NCBI RefSeq assembly: GCF_000633935.1
Contig: NZ_KK214996.1
Location: 637,880 to 701,879 of the forward strand
DNA: 64,000 nt
Source: Ectothiorhodospira haloalkaliphila ATCC 51935
Lineage (GTDB): Bacteria > Pseudomonadota > Gammaproteobacteria > Ectothiorhodospirales > Ectothiorhodospiraceae
Reading direction: 5' to 3'
Under the pieces are notes generated by a model that was given only the letters and a program-made list of their open reading frames with translations, did no database searches and had not been told where the DNA came from. The position numbers and the translations under genes were made by a program. This document shows positions 47,443 to 59,379 of the stretch, piece after piece; the first letter of the stretch is position 1; each line of letters begins with the position of its first letter.

Positions 47443-48651
47443 ATGGCCGAGACAATGACCGTGTTTGTCTGGGAAGGCGTGGACAAGAAGGGAGCCCGGG
47501 TCAAGGGAGAGACCACGGCCGCCAACGAGAACCTGGCCAAGGCGGATCTGCGCCGCCAGGGCATCAACCCCCTCAAGGTCCGCAAGAAACCCAAGCCCCT
47601 GTTTGGTGGCAAGAAGAAGATCACGCCCAAGGATATCGCCGTGTTCCTGCGGCAGATGTCCACCATGATGAGCGCTGGCGTGCCCCTGGTGCAGGCCTTC
47701 GAGATCGTCGGGCGGGGCCATGAAAACCCCTCCATGCAGGAACTCATCCTGCGCATCAAGTCGGATGTTGAAGGCGGTTCCACCTTCGCCAGCGCCCTGG
47801 CCAAGCATCCGCTCTACTTCGACGACCTGGTGGTCAACCTGGTGGGGGCCGGCGAGCAATCAGGGGCCCTGGAAACCCTGCTGGATCGCATCGCCACCTA
47901 CAAGGAGAAGACCGAGTCCCTCAAGGCCAAGATCAAGAAGGCCATGTTCTACCCGGCGGCGGTCATCGTGGTGGCCTTCATCGTCACCGCCATCCTGCTG
48001 ATCTTCGTGGTGCCCCAGTTCCAGGACCTGTTCCAGGGCTTTGGCGCCGACCTGCCCGTGTTCACCCAGTTCGTGATCGGCATTTCCGATTTCTTCCAGA
48101 ACTACTGGTGGGCCATTTTCGGCGGGATCGGTCTGGCGGTGTTCGCCTTCACCCAGGGCAAACGACGGTCTCCCGGCTTCCGGCGCCAACTGGATCTGTG
48201 GTCCTTGAGGGTCCCGGTGGTGGGTGAACTGCTGCGCAAGGCCTCCATCGCCCGCTTTGCCCGCACCCTGTCCACCATGTTTTCCGCCGGGGTACCGCTG
48301 GTGGAGGCCATGCAGTCGGTGGCCGGGGCCACCGGCAATGCCCTGTACTACGAGGCCACCATGCGCATGCGGGACGAAACCGCCGGGGGCACGCAGCTGC
48401 AGCAGGCCATGCGCAACACCGGGGTATTCCCCAACATGGTGGTGCAGATGGTGGCCATCGGCGAGGAATCCGGGTCTCTGGACGAGATGCTGGGCAAGGT
48501 GGCAGATTTTTACGAGGAAGAGGTGGACAACATGGTCGATGGCCTCTCCAGCCTCATGGAGCCCATGATCATGGCCTTCCTGGGCATCGTGGTGGGTGGC
48601 CTGGTCATCGCCATGTACCTGCCCATCTTCCAGCTGGGAGCAGTGGTGTGA
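47443..48651 (+). CDS. pilC: Type IV pilus inner-membrane platform protein PilC
   Basis: A 402-residue GspF-family protein with two homologous cytoplasmic helical domains, the first after residue 65 (KDIAVFLRQMSTMMSAGVPL) and the second near 270 (ARFARTLSTMFSAGVPLVEA). Three transmembrane segments are visible (AVIVVAFIVTAILLIFVVPQ, another near 220, and the C-terminal MIMAFLGIVVGGLVIAMYLP). It couples PilB motion to pilin insertion. It starts 3 bp after pilB with AAGGA upstream. Confidence 0.96.
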   Translation: MAETMTVFVWEGVDKKGARVKGETTAANENLAKADLRRQGINPLKVRKKPKPLFGGKKKITPKDIAVFLRQMSTMMSAGVPLVQAFEIVGRGHENPSMQELILRIKSDVEGGSTFASALAKHPLYFDDLVVNLVGAGEQSGALETLLDRIATYKEKTESLKAKIKKAMFYPAAVIVVAFIVTAILLIFVVPQFQDLFQGFGADLPVFTQFVIGISDFFQNYWWAIFGGIGLAVFAFTQGKRRSPGFRRQLDLWSLRVPVVGELLRKASIARFARTLSTMFSAGVPLVEAMQSVAGATGNALYYEATMRMRDETAGGTQLQQAMRNTGVFPNMVVQMVAIGEESGSLDEMLGKVADFYEEEVDNMVDGLSSLMEPMIMAFLGIVVGGLVIAMYLPIFQLGAVV

Positions 48652-49526
48652 TCGACCTCATGGCAAGTACCCCCTGGCTGCTGCTCACCGTGACCGGGCT
48701 GTTCAGCCTGCTCATCGGCAGCTTCCTCAACGTGGTGATCCACCGGCTGCCCATCATCATGGAACGTCAGTGGCAGAGCGAGGCCCGTGCCTGGCTGCAA
48801 ACCCAGGGACAACACCCGGGAGGCGAAGCCGAGGTGGCCGGCCCCTACAACCTGGTGGTTCCCCGATCCGGCTGCCCCCACTGCGGCCACCGCATCAAGG
48901 CCCTGGAGAACATCCCGGTGCTGAGCTACCTGTTCCTGCGGGGGCGCTGCTCGGCCTGTGGTGCCCGCATCTCCCCCCAGTACCCGCTGGTGGAGGCGGC
49001 CACGGCGGTGCTGTCCATGCTGGTGGTGTGGCACTTCGGATTCACCTGGGCCGCTGGCGCCGCCCTGCTGTTCACCTGGGCCCTGATCGCCCTGGCGGTG
49101 ATCGACCTGCGCACCACACTGCTGCCGGACATGATCACCCTGCCCGTGCTGTGGCTGGGCCTGATCGTCAACCTGCCCGGCCTGTTCACGGATGCCACCA
49201 GCAGCGTCATCGGCGCCATTGCCGGCTATCTCAGCCTGTGGCTGGTGTACCATGCCTTCCGGCTGCTCACCGGCAAGGAGGGCATGGGCTACGGGGACTT
49301 CAAGCTCTTCGCCCTGATCGGGGCCTGGCTGGGCTGGCAGGTCCTGCCACTGGTCATTCTGCTCTCTTCCCTGGTGGGCGCGGTGGTGGGCATTGCCCTG
49401 ATCCTGGCCCGGGGACGCGACCGCGACATCCCCATCCCCTTCGGCCCCTACCTGGCCGCCGCCGGCTTCATCGCCCTGCTCTGGGGAGACGCCATCATCG
49501 GGGCCTATCTGCAGGCCCTTGTCTGA
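48648..49526 (+). CDS. pilD: Prepilin peptidase/N-methyltransferase PilD
   Basis: A 292-residue bifunctional inner-membrane enzyme. The N-terminal part has SFLNVVIHRLP and two Cys pairs (CPHCGHRI and CSACGARI) of the methyltransferase domain. The aspartyl protease uses Asp in VIDLRTTLLPD and the GxGD motif GMGYGDFKLFALIGA. The GTG start overlaps the pilC stop (GTGA) with GGGAG upstream. Confidence 0.96.
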   Translation: MIDLMASTPWLLLTVTGLFSLLIGSFLNVVIHRLPIIMERQWQSEARAWLQTQGQHPGGEAEVAGPYNLVVPRSGCPHCGHRIKALENIPVLSYLFLRGRCSACGARISPQYPLVEAATAVLSMLVVWHFGFTWAAGAALLFTWALIALAVIDLRTTLLPDMITLPVLWLGLIVNLPGLFTDATSSVIGAIAGYLSLWLVYHAFRLLTGKEGMGYGDFKLFALIGAWLGWQVLPLVILLSSLVGAVVGIALILARGRDRDIPIPFGPYLAAAGFIALLWGDAIIGAYLQALV

Positions 49527-50125
49527 TGCTGACCGTTGGCCTGACCGGTGGCATCGGCAGCGGAAAGTCCACGGTGGGGCGCCTGTTTCAGAAGCGTGGC
49601 GCCGCGCTCATCGACTCGGACGTGGTGGCCCGCCAGGTGGTGGAACCCGGCAGCGAGGGTCTCGAGCGCCTTCGCGAGGCCTTCGGCGAAACCATTCTGG
49701 ATGCCCAAGGCCATCTGGACCGGTCCGCCATGCGGGAAGTGATCTTTCAGAACAGCCAAGCCCGTCACAGATTGGAGTCTTTGTTACACCCTATGATCTG
49801 GGCTGAGATAGACCGCCAGAAATCAGAAACTAACGCCCCTTACTGCATGCTGGTTATCCCGTTGCTGGTGGAGTCGGGCTCGCAGGAGCGGGTGGATCGT
49901 GTGCTGGTGGTGGACTGTCCCGAGGACATGCAACGCTCCCGGGCCAGCGCACGGGATGGGGTATCCCCACAGCAGATTCAGGCAATCCTCGATGCGCAGG
50001 CCACCCGAGCCCAGCGTCTGGCCGCCGCCGACGACGTGATCGACAACAGCGGCGCCACCGAGGCCATTGCGACCCGGGTGGATGAGCTGCATCGGCAGTA
50101 TCTGGACCTGGCCGACGCCCGCTGA
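49526..50125 (+). CDS. coaE: Dephospho-CoA kinase
   Basis: A 199-residue P-loop kinase finishing CoA synthesis. It starts MLTVGLTGGIGSGKSTVGRL, has DSDVVARQVVEPGS and the later VIPLLVESG and VVDCPEDMQRSR motifs. The ATG overlaps the pilD stop (TGATG); pilD-coaE is a standard linkage. Confidence 0.97.
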   Translation: MLTVGLTGGIGSGKSTVGRLFQKRGAALIDSDVVARQVVEPGSEGLERLREAFGETILDAQGHLDRSAMREVIFQNSQARHRLESLLHPMIWAEIDRQKSETNAPYCMLVIPLLVESGSQERVDRVLVVDCPEDMQRSRASARDGVSPQQIQAILDAQATRAQRLAAADDVIDNSGATEAIATRVDELHRQYLDLADAR

Positions 50126-50182
50126 GACAAGGCGGATCCACTGCGGCCAATAGCGCCAGCCCCACAATTCAGAGGTGATGAC

Positions 50183-51025
50183 ATGTTTGTGAATTTCGGC
50201 CGTAAAGCGGAAAATAACGAGTATGTGGTTCACAATCCGCCGTCGGTCGCACCTGTGAAGGGATCCGTCATCTACGAACAGCCTCTCCACGAGCGCATGC
50301 GCCTGTTCATGCGCCTGGAAGTGTTGATGCACCGTTTCTGGCACAGCCTGCAGCACGACGGTGGCCCCGATACCCATAATGCCCTGCTCACCCTGATCGA
50401 GTTACTCAACCTGACCAACCGGGTGGATCTCAAGCGGGAACTCATGAAGGAGCTGGAGCGCCAGACCACCAACCTGAGCCGGCTCAGGGAAGATCCCGGC
50501 GTGGACCAGCGACGCCTGCAGGCGGTGATTGATCAACAGCGCAAGCTGATCGAGAACATTCACACCATCAGCGGTCAGCTGGATCAGCAGGTGAAGGGCA
50601 ACGACTTTTTCAACAGTGTGCGCCAACGGGTCTCCATCCCCGGTGGCACCTGTGACTTCGACCTGCCCGCCTACCATTTCTGGCTCATGCGACCGGTGTC
50701 CGAGCGACGCAAGCTGCTGGAAGAGTGGGCCCGCCCCTTCGACGACATTCACGAGGCCGTGGGGCTGATCCTGCAACTCATCCGTAATGCCGGCGCGCCG
50801 CGGGAACTGACCGCCAGCAAGGGCTTCTTTGAGCAGACCCTGGACACCAGTCAACCCTGGCAGATCATCCGTATCGTCCTGCCCCAGAACGCGCCCTTCT
50901 ATCCGGAGATCAGCGCAGGTCGACAGCGCTTCAATGTGCGCTTCCTGCAGCCGGGAGACATGCGTGAAAGGGCGCCACAATGTCAGGGGGATATCCGGTT
51001 CTCACTGACTTGCTGCGCCTTGTAG
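50183..51025 (+). CDS. zapD: Cell division protein ZapD
   Basis: A 280-residue FtsZ-bundling protein. The conserved part begins near residue 28 (VIYEQPLHERMRLFMRLEVL) with later NDFFNSVRQR and PGGTCDFDLPAYHFWL. E. coli ZapD has about 247 residues and begins close to this point. A 24-residue N-terminal extension is present here if the ATG at 50183 is used; AGAGGTGATG upstream supports it. A GTG at 50255 would give a family-typical length but lacks a clear ribosome-binding site. yacG, which often follows zapD, is missing. Confidence 0.94.
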   Translation: MFVNFGRKAENNEYVVHNPPSVAPVKGSVIYEQPLHERMRLFMRLEVLMHRFWHSLQHDGGPDTHNALLTLIELLNLTNRVDLKRELMKELERQTTNLSRLREDPGVDQRRLQAVIDQQRKLIENIHTISGQLDQQVKGNDFFNSVRQRVSIPGGTCDFDLPAYHFWLMRPVSERRKLLEEWARPFDDIHEAVGLILQLIRNAGAPRELTASKGFFEQTLDTSQPWQIIRIVLPQNAPFYPEISAGRQRFNVRFLQPGDMRERAPQCQGDIRFSLTCCAL

Positions 51026-51066
51026 CCACCGCGTGAAATGAAAGCGGTTGAGTCGCCCGTGCCGCG

Positions 51067-51564
51067 CTACATGCCTCGCACCGAGCGTTCGAGCAGCACC
51101 GGCACCCGCGCCTCGTAAGCCTGACCCTGGTAGGCGAACCGCACCTGAGCCACCCAGTCCAGTCGACCCGACATGCACAGGGGCAGGGCCGACGGGGCAA
51201 GCCATACGCCATCGGCCCCCTCCCCGAAGGCAAACCGGTTCACGCCCATGTCCATGCCTGGCATGATATAGGACACCTCCAGTGGCTCCACCGGACCTTG
51301 CGCTTCCAGTATCAGGTCAAAGTCCTCCAGGGGCGGGATGGTGTCCGGACCACGAATGACCAGGCGCATTCCATCCAGCTCCACGGTGCAGCCGGCACGA
51401 TTCAGCTCGCAGCCCTCGGGCACCTCCAGCATCACCCGGTCCCCTGCGCCGGGGTCCAGCATCGGGCGCAACCAGGTTTCGCTGCCCCAGATACTCAGGC
51501 CAAGTACCAGCAGGATCAACGGCAGAACCTGCCACGGACGGGGGTTGCGAAGGCTCATGAACAT
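51067..51564 (-). CDS. Membrane-anchored periplasmic protein of unknown function
   Basis: A 165-residue protein with one N-terminal transmembrane helix (VLPLILLVLGLSIWGSETW) and a predicted beta-rich periplasmic part. Two cysteines lie close together (GCELNRAGCTVEL) and a Met-rich MPGMDMG motif is near residue 102. The latter loosely resembles the Met-rich motif of FixH/YtkA-like metal-related domains, but I cannot assign a family. It lies 6 bp downstream of the Nudix fusion gene on the same strand, convergent with zapD. Confidence 0.75.
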   Translation of the reverse strand: MFMSLRNPRPWQVLPLILLVLGLSIWGSETWLRPMLDPGAGDRVMLEVPEGCELNRAGCTVELDGMRLVIRGPDTIPPLEDFDLILEAQGPVEPLEVSYIMPGMDMGVNRFAFGEGADGVWLAPSALPLCMSGRLDWVAQVRFAYQGQAYEARVPVLLERSVRGM

Positions 51565-51570
51565 GCACTC

Positions 51571-52548
51571 CTATTCGGATGAACAACCGGGCCATACTCC
51601 ACGGATGCCGGCCACCCCCTGACCTCCATGGGCACGGGCAAGAGGGATATCCTCGGGGGTCATGCCTCCCAGGGCGTACGCCGGACAGACCGCCTCGTCG
51701 ACCAGGGCCTGGAAACCCGACCAGCCCAGCGGCTCGGCTGAGGGGTGTGTGCGTGTGGGCGCAACCGGGGAGACCACCACGAAATCACAGCCCGCCCGAC
51801 GGGCCATCGCCATGGAGGCAACATCATGTACCGAGGCCGCCACGAGAAAGCCGGAGGGTACACCGGACGGAAGCCCCTGCCAGCCGCACAAACGCCGATG
51901 GTTGAGATGGACGCCATCTGCCCCCAGGTCACGGGCGAGTTCGGGGTCGGCATTGAGCATCAGTCGAACCCCTTGCCGCCGGCACAGGGCCAGGGCATCA
52001 CGGGCCAGCGAGCCATAGGCCCCGGCATCCAGTTGGGGGGCACGCAGTTGCACCAGGCTCACGGCAGGATCCCCCAGGCTGCACTCCAGATGGACCCGCA
52101 ACTGCTCCGGGTCCCAGTGATCCGGGGTGATGAGATACCGATCCGGTAGGGAGAGGGCCCGAATGATGGGACGGTTGGCCTCGGGGAAGTCCCGGGTATC
52201 AAGGGCCTCCACGAGCACCCACTCCAGGGGCTGACCTTCCAGCCCTCCAGGCGTGCCCTGAAAATCGTTCACCCGGACCACGTCCAGATGGACCCTCAGG
52301 TCCGGGTAATCATGGGTGAGACTGATCAAGGGCTCGTGGCTCAGGGGTGTGATGCCCAGCTCTTCCCGAAGCTCCCGGGTCAAGGCCTGATCCAGCGACT
52401 CCCCAGGCTCACGCTTGCCTCCCGGAAACTCCCAGCGCCCTCCCTGATGGACACCCTGCGGGCGGCGGGCGATCAGGCACCGACCCTGGCCGTCCATGAC
52501 GACGGCCACCACCACCGGCAGGGCAGAACAATCATTACGGGTGCCCAT
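51571..52548 (-). CDS. MutT-type Nudix hydrolase fused to a ThiE/TenI-like domain
   Basis: A 325-residue two-domain protein. The N-terminal Nudix domain (about 8-135) has the box GGKREPGESLDQALTREL followed by REELG, matching MutT, which cleans 8-oxo-dGTP from the nucleotide pool. The C-terminal domain (about 150-320) has a TIM-barrel outline like thiamine phosphate synthase (GADGVHLNHRRL, VVVSPVAPTRTHPSAEP), but key positions differ from the usual HLGQ and SPVFPT.TK. This fusion is common in gammaproteobacteria and the ThiE-like half may not be catalytic. It is downstream of argJ. Confidence 0.92.
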   Translation of the reverse strand: MGTRNDCSALPVVVAVVMDGQGRCLIARRPQGVHQGGRWEFPGGKREPGESLDQALTRELREELGITPLSHEPLISLTHDYPDLRVHLDVVRVNDFQGTPGGLEGQPLEWVLVEALDTRDFPEANRPIIRALSLPDRYLITPDHWDPEQLRVHLECSLGDPAVSLVQLRAPQLDAGAYGSLARDALALCRRQGVRLMLNADPELARDLGADGVHLNHRRLCGWQGLPSGVPSGFLVAASVHDVASMAMARRAGCDFVVVSPVAPTRTHPSAEPLGWSGFQALVDEAVCPAYALGGMTPEDIPLARAHGGQGVAGIRGVWPGCSSE

Positions 52549-52565
52549 GACCTCCCTCCCCGGGC

Positions 52566-53780
52566 TCAGGAGCGGTATTCTGCGTTGATGCGCACGTAGT
52601 CGTAGGAGAAGTCACAGGTGTACACCTCGGCCTGCTCATGCCCTCTTCCACCCAGGTCAATGGTCATCATGATCTCCGCCTGATCCATGACCCGCTGACC
52701 GGCCTGCTCGGTGTACTCCGGTGCCCGCCCGCCATCCACCACGATGCGTACATCGCCCAGGTGGATGGTCACCGCATCCACGTCCAGCTCCGGAAGACCG
52801 GCACGGCCCACGGCAGCCAGAATGCGTCCCCAGTTGGGGTCGGAGGCGAACAGGGCCGTTTTCACCAACGGTGATTGGGCCACGGTCATGCCCACGGCGC
52901 GGGCCTCCCGGGCATCCCGGGCCCCGGTCACCCGCACGGTGACGAACTTGGTGGCGCCCTCACCGTCCCTGACGATGGCCTGGGCCAGGTAACGGCACAC
53001 GCGCAGCAGGGCCGCCTCGAAGGCGTCCCGGTCCCCGGGGCTTTCCACCGCCACGCCCGAGGCCCCGGTGGCGGCCAGCACGCAGGCATCGTTGGTGGAG
53101 GTATCGCCGTCCACGGTGATGACATTGAAACTCTGATCGGCGCAGCGCCCCAGCATGGTTCGCAACAGGCCGGATTCCACCCGCGCATCGCTGGCCACAT
53201 AGGCCAGCATGGTGGCCATGTCCGGATGGACCATCCCGGAGCCCTTGGCAATCCCGGTGAGGGTCACCGTGCCGCCGGAGAGTTCCACCTGCTCGCTGAT
53301 GCCCTTGCCCACCGTATCAGTGGTCATGATGGCGCGCATGGCAGCCATCCAGCCCTGTGGGTTCAGGCCCTGGATGGCCATCGACAAGGCGCCGGTGATG
53401 CGCTCCACGGGCAGGGGTTCGCCAATCACGCCGGTGGAAAAAGGCAACACCCGCTCGGGCTGGGTGTGCCCCACTTCGGCCACGGCGGCACAGCAGGCCA
53501 GCGCCGCGCGCATGCCCGGCTGCCCTGTTCCCGCATTGGCATTGCCGGCGTTGATCAGCAGATAGCGCGGAGCCTCCCGGGCCAGATGATCCCGCGCCAC
53601 ATGCACCGGCGCGGCGCAGAAGGCGTTCCGGGTGAAGACAGCGGCACACGCGCTCCCGGGCGCCAGTTCCATCAGCACAAGATCGTCGCGGTCCTTGTAG
53701 CGGATGCCTGCCGCCACGGCGCACAGGCGCACGCCGGGCACGGGCAACAGATGATCGGGTTCAGAGAGGTGAACAGCCAC
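52566..53780 (-). CDS. argJ: Bifunctional ornithine acetyltransferase/N-acetylglutamate synthase
   Basis: A 404-residue protein that self-cleaves into alpha and beta chains. It transfers acetyl between N-acetylornithine and glutamate in the cyclic arginine pathway. The cleavage site is in KGSGMVHPDMATMLAYV, just before the catalytic Thr of ATML. GNANAGTGQPG and SFNVITVDGDTSTND are also typical. The start is GTG. It lies 3 bp after secA. Whether it also has N-acetylglutamate synthase activity cannot be told from the sequence. Confidence 0.95.
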   Translation of the reverse strand: MAVHLSEPDHLLPVPGVRLCAVAAGIRYKDRDDLVLMELAPGSACAAVFTRNAFCAAPVHVARDHLAREAPRYLLINAGNANAGTGQPGMRAALACCAAVAEVGHTQPERVLPFSTGVIGEPLPVERITGALSMAIQGLNPQGWMAAMRAIMTTDTVGKGISEQVELSGGTVTLTGIAKGSGMVHPDMATMLAYVASDARVESGLLRTMLGRCADQSFNVITVDGDTSTNDACVLAATGASGVAVESPGDRDAFEAALLRVCRYLAQAIVRDGEGATKFVTVRVTGARDAREARAVGMTVAQSPLVKTALFASDPNWGRILAAVGRAGLPELDVDAVTIHLGDVRIVVDGGRAPEYTEQAGQRVMDQAEIMMTIDLGGRGHEQAEVYTCDFSYDYVRINAEYRS

Positions 53781-53783
53781 GGC

Positions 53784-56636
<2,853 letters not shown>

Positions 56637-56741
56637 GAAGGTTTCGCGCTGCGTGACTGAGTTTCTGGTCGGCCATGATAACTGATCGCCCGTCAGGGCG
56701 CAGGAGGCCGGGGCCCGCGCCCGATGGCTCATCCGGAGAGG

Positions 56742-57659
56742 TCAGCCGGAGGACTGAATGAACCGATGGGGATTGGTATGCCGACCGTCCTTGAGCACTT
56801 CGAAATGCACATGCGTGCCGGTGGCCCGACCGGTGGCACCCATTTTGGCGATCACATCGCCTCTGCGCACCGTATCCCCCACCGAGACCAGCATTTCCTT
56901 ATTGTGGGCATAGCGCGTGACATAGCCGTTACCGTGATCGATCTCCACCAACTTGCCAAAGGCATCGTTATAGTCGGCAAAGACCACGAGCCCACCGGCC
57001 ACGGCGATAATCTCGGTGCCCGGAGCGGCGGCAAAGTCCACCCCCCGATGGAAGGCCTGGCGGCCGGTGAAGGGATCGGTGCGGGTGCCATAGCCAGAGG
57101 ACATCCAGCCCGTCCTCACCGGACGTCCCGCAGGGGTGACCTCTTCCTGCAACTGGTCCGAGAGGATCAGCCGACCCAGCAGCCGCAACTGGGATTCCCG
57201 ATCGTCCAGCACACGGGCCAGATCATCCAGCTCCCGCGTCAGATCGGATCGCCGCGTGTCCTGCAGGAGATCCTCAGGCCCCCCGATACCGGGGAGCCCG
57301 GCAAAATTGAATTCGCCGTCGTCGAGCCCGGCCATGTTCACCAGCTTGCTGCCCAGGGCGTCCAGGCGTGTGGCCTGGGCCTGAAGCTGCGCCACCCTGA
57401 GGGTGAGGGCATCAAGGCTGGCCTTGGTGGTGTCCCGGGTCTGGCTGAGCTGTTCACGTTGTTCGACCAGCGCCCTTTCCCACTGGACGAAAATGGCATC
57501 CGGGGGCGCCTGACGGCTGCCCAGCTGGTATCCGGCCCACAGTAGGGCACCACCGACCACCAGCAAGGCGGCGATGGGCATGGCAAACTGTTGCCAGCGG
57601 GTGAACTGGATACGACGTGGACCGTTTTGGCCCTGACCTGCCAATAGGATGATCTGCAT
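56742..57659 (-). CDS. M23-family peptidoglycan endopeptidase / EnvC-like regulator
   Basis: A 305-residue protein with one N-terminal transmembrane anchor (MPIAALLVVGGALLWAGYQL), a coiled-coil segment (about 75-135) and a C-terminal LytM/M23 domain. The zinc ligands appear intact: HRGVDFAA (first His and Asp) and GTHVHFEVLKDG. An intact site suggests an active D,D-endopeptidase rather than a mere amidase activator. It lies between secA and dciA, common in this group. The ATG at 57659 gives a plausible cytoplasmic tail of about 30 residues before the anchor. Confidence 0.9.
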   Translation of the reverse strand: MQIILLAGQGQNGPRRIQFTRWQQFAMPIAALLVVGGALLWAGYQLGSRQAPPDAIFVQWERALVEQREQLSQTRDTTKASLDALTLRVAQLQAQATRLDALGSKLVNMAGLDDGEFNFAGLPGIGGPEDLLQDTRRSDLTRELDDLARVLDDRESQLRLLGRLILSDQLQEEVTPAGRPVRTGWMSSGYGTRTDPFTGRQAFHRGVDFAAAPGTEIIAVAGGLVVFADYNDAFGKLVEIDHGNGYVTRYAHNKEMLVSVGDTVRRGDVIAKMGATGRATGTHVHFEVLKDGRHTNPHRFIQSSG

Positions 57660-57825
57660 GGCGACCTGAGTTTGTGAGTGACACCACCCGACCAAACCAC
57701 GAGCCGGAGTTAGCCGGGGGATGCGCTCGACACAATCCCGTATAGAACTACAAACTTTGGGATAATAGCGAACGAACCCGCTCAAGGGAAACCATTCACG
57801 CCCAACCACCCCGGGAAGATTCACC

Positions 57826-58236
57826 ATGCGTGCCCCCCGAACCTATCTCGATCCCACGATGCTGGACCAGGCGCGACGACTGGAAGCCATGACCCAGAGC
57901 GTGCGCACACTGCTGCCGCCGGGATTGAGGGATCATTGCTGGGTGGGGAACATCAAGGACGGCGTATTGGTCCTGGTGACCGACTCCGGCACCTGGGCGC
58001 ACCCGTTACGCTACATGCAGCGGGAGGTGCTCAAGCAGATGAAGGCCCACCACGGCATCAGCGCCCGATCCATCAAGATCCGCGTGCGTCCGGTGATGCA
58101 GGCCTTCACGCCACGCCCCGGCAAGCCTCTGCCCCCGCTCAACGAGGACGCCCGCGAAGCCCTTTCCCGGGCAGCGGATTCAGTAGAGGATCCGGAACTG
58201 AGGGAGACCCTGCGTCGCTTTGCAACGCAGGGCTGA
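57826..58236 (+). CDS. dciA: DciA-family (DUF721) DnaB helicase loader protein
   Basis: A 136-residue protein. The N-terminal part has the DUF721/DciA pattern of a hydrophobic helical segment (TQSVRTLLPPGLRDHCWVGN) and a K-homology-like fold (LVLVTDSGTWAHPLRYMQRE). DciA loads the replicative helicase in bacteria lacking DnaC. The 3' tail is charged and probably disordered. It is convergent with lpxC, 11 bp apart, and divergent from the M23 gene. Confidence 0.87.
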   Translation: MRAPRTYLDPTMLDQARRLEAMTQSVRTLLPPGLRDHCWVGNIKDGVLVLVTDSGTWAHPLRYMQREVLKQMKAHHGISARSIKIRVRPVMQAFTPRPGKPLPPLNEDAREALSRAADSVEDPELRETLRRFATQG

Positions 58237-58247
58237 TGCTGAAACGC

Positions 58248-59159
58248 TCAGGCGGTGGCCGCCTGGGCATAGGAGATGGGCAGACGCTCGGACTCGTCCT
58301 CGAAGGTGACGATCTCGTAGGCGTCCGGCTGGTGGATCAGTTGGCGGATCAGGTGATTGTTCAAGGCATGACCGGACTTGTAGCCCTCGAAAGCGCCAAT
58401 CAGGCTGTAGCCCAACTGGTACAAGTCACCGATGGCATCCAGGATCTTGTGCTTGACGAACTCGTCCTCGTACCGCAGGCCGTCCTCGTTGAGCACACGG
58501 AAGTCGTCAAGCACCACGGCATTGTCCAGACTACCCCCCAGGGCCAGTTGCTTGCCTCGCAACGCCTCGATATCGCGCATGAAGCCGAAGGTGCGGGCCC
58601 GGCTCACCTCCTTGACGAAGGACGTGGTGGAAAAATCCAGTTCGGCACTCTGGATGCCACCGCTGAAAATGGGGTGATCAAAGCCGATGGAGAAGGCCAC
58701 CTTGAAGCCATCGAAGGGCTCGAACCGGGCCCACTTGTCATCCTCACGCACCTCCACCGGCTTCTTGATCCGGATAAAGCGTTTAGGTGCATTCTGTTCA
58801 ACGATGCCCGCGGATTGGATCAGGAACACAAAGGGGCCTGCACTGCCGTCCATGATGGGCACCTCTGCGGCACTGACCTCCACGTAAAGGTTGTCGACCC
58901 CAAGACCCGCCACGGCCGAGAGCAGATGTTCCACTGTGGAAACCCGCACCGGGCCATCCACCATGGTGGTGGAGAGACAGGTATCTCCCACATTCTCGGG
59001 ATGGGCCTTGATCTCCACCACGGGATCCAGATCCACGCGCCGAAAGACCACACCGGTGTCCGCCGGGGCGGGACGCAACATCAGGTAGATCTTCTCCCCG
59101 GTGTGAAGTCCCACCCCGGTGGCCCGGATGGTGTTCTTGAGTGTGCGTTGTCTGATCAC
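58248..59159 (-). CDS. lpxC: UDP-3-O-acyl-N-acetylglucosamine deacetylase LpxC
   Basis: A 303-residue zinc enzyme for the first committed step of lipid A synthesis. It starts at a GTG with [20 protein letters not shown]. The zinc ligands are His in VEHLLSA near 78 and the His and Asp of [10 protein letters not shown] near 237-241. GAGG lies 8 bases upstream of the GTG. It is the last gene of the minus-strand division cluster, after a 220-bp gap from ftsZ. Confidence 0.97.
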   Translation of the reverse strand: MIRQRTLKNTIRATGVGLHTGEKIYLMLRPAPADTGVVFRRVDLDPVVEIKAHPENVGDTCLSTTMVDGPVRVSTVEHLLSAVAGLGVDNLYVEVSAAEVPIMDGSAGPFVFLIQSAGIVEQNAPKRFIRIKKPVEVREDDKWARFEPFDGFKVAFSIGFDHPIFSGGIQSAELDFSTTSFVKEVSRARTFGFMRDIEALRGKQLALGGSLDNAVVLDDFRVLNEDGLRYEDEFVKHKILDAIGDLYQLGYSLIGAFEGYKSGHALNNHLIRQLIHQPDAYEIVTFEDESERLPISYAQAATA

Positions 59160-59328
59160 AGCGATGTCCTCGGAGCATCGGACGGCCCGGAAGGGCGCCC
59201 TGCCGTTCCCGCCAGGGCCGGAGCGGCGTCGATAAAAGTTGACGACTATAGCACAGCATTATGTCATGTGCAGTGCAGCATAAGTGGCCGGTCATCGACC
59301 AAAACTCTCCGATGAGCGCCCACCCGGC

Positions 59329-59363
59329 GCCGGGGGGTGCCCCGCCCCGCGAGGCCCCCCGGC
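59329..59363 (-). terminator. GC-rich hairpin after ftsZ
   Basis: GCCGGGGGG (59329-59337) pairs with CCCCCCGGC (59355-59363) around 17 nt, 17 bp past the ftsZ stop. There is no T-run. It may separate ftsZ from lpxC. Confidence 0.5.
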
Positions 59364-59379
59364 CCTCCCCGGGCCATGA

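Noticed and set aside
45802-47859. A 685-residue minus-strand open frame
   Set aside because: It is the antisense shadow of pilB and pilC; composition is biased and no motif is recognisable.
59160-59379. A promoter for lpxC in the ftsZ-lpxC gap
   Set aside because: A TATAGT-like sequence occurs on the minus strand but no -35 at a proper distance was found.
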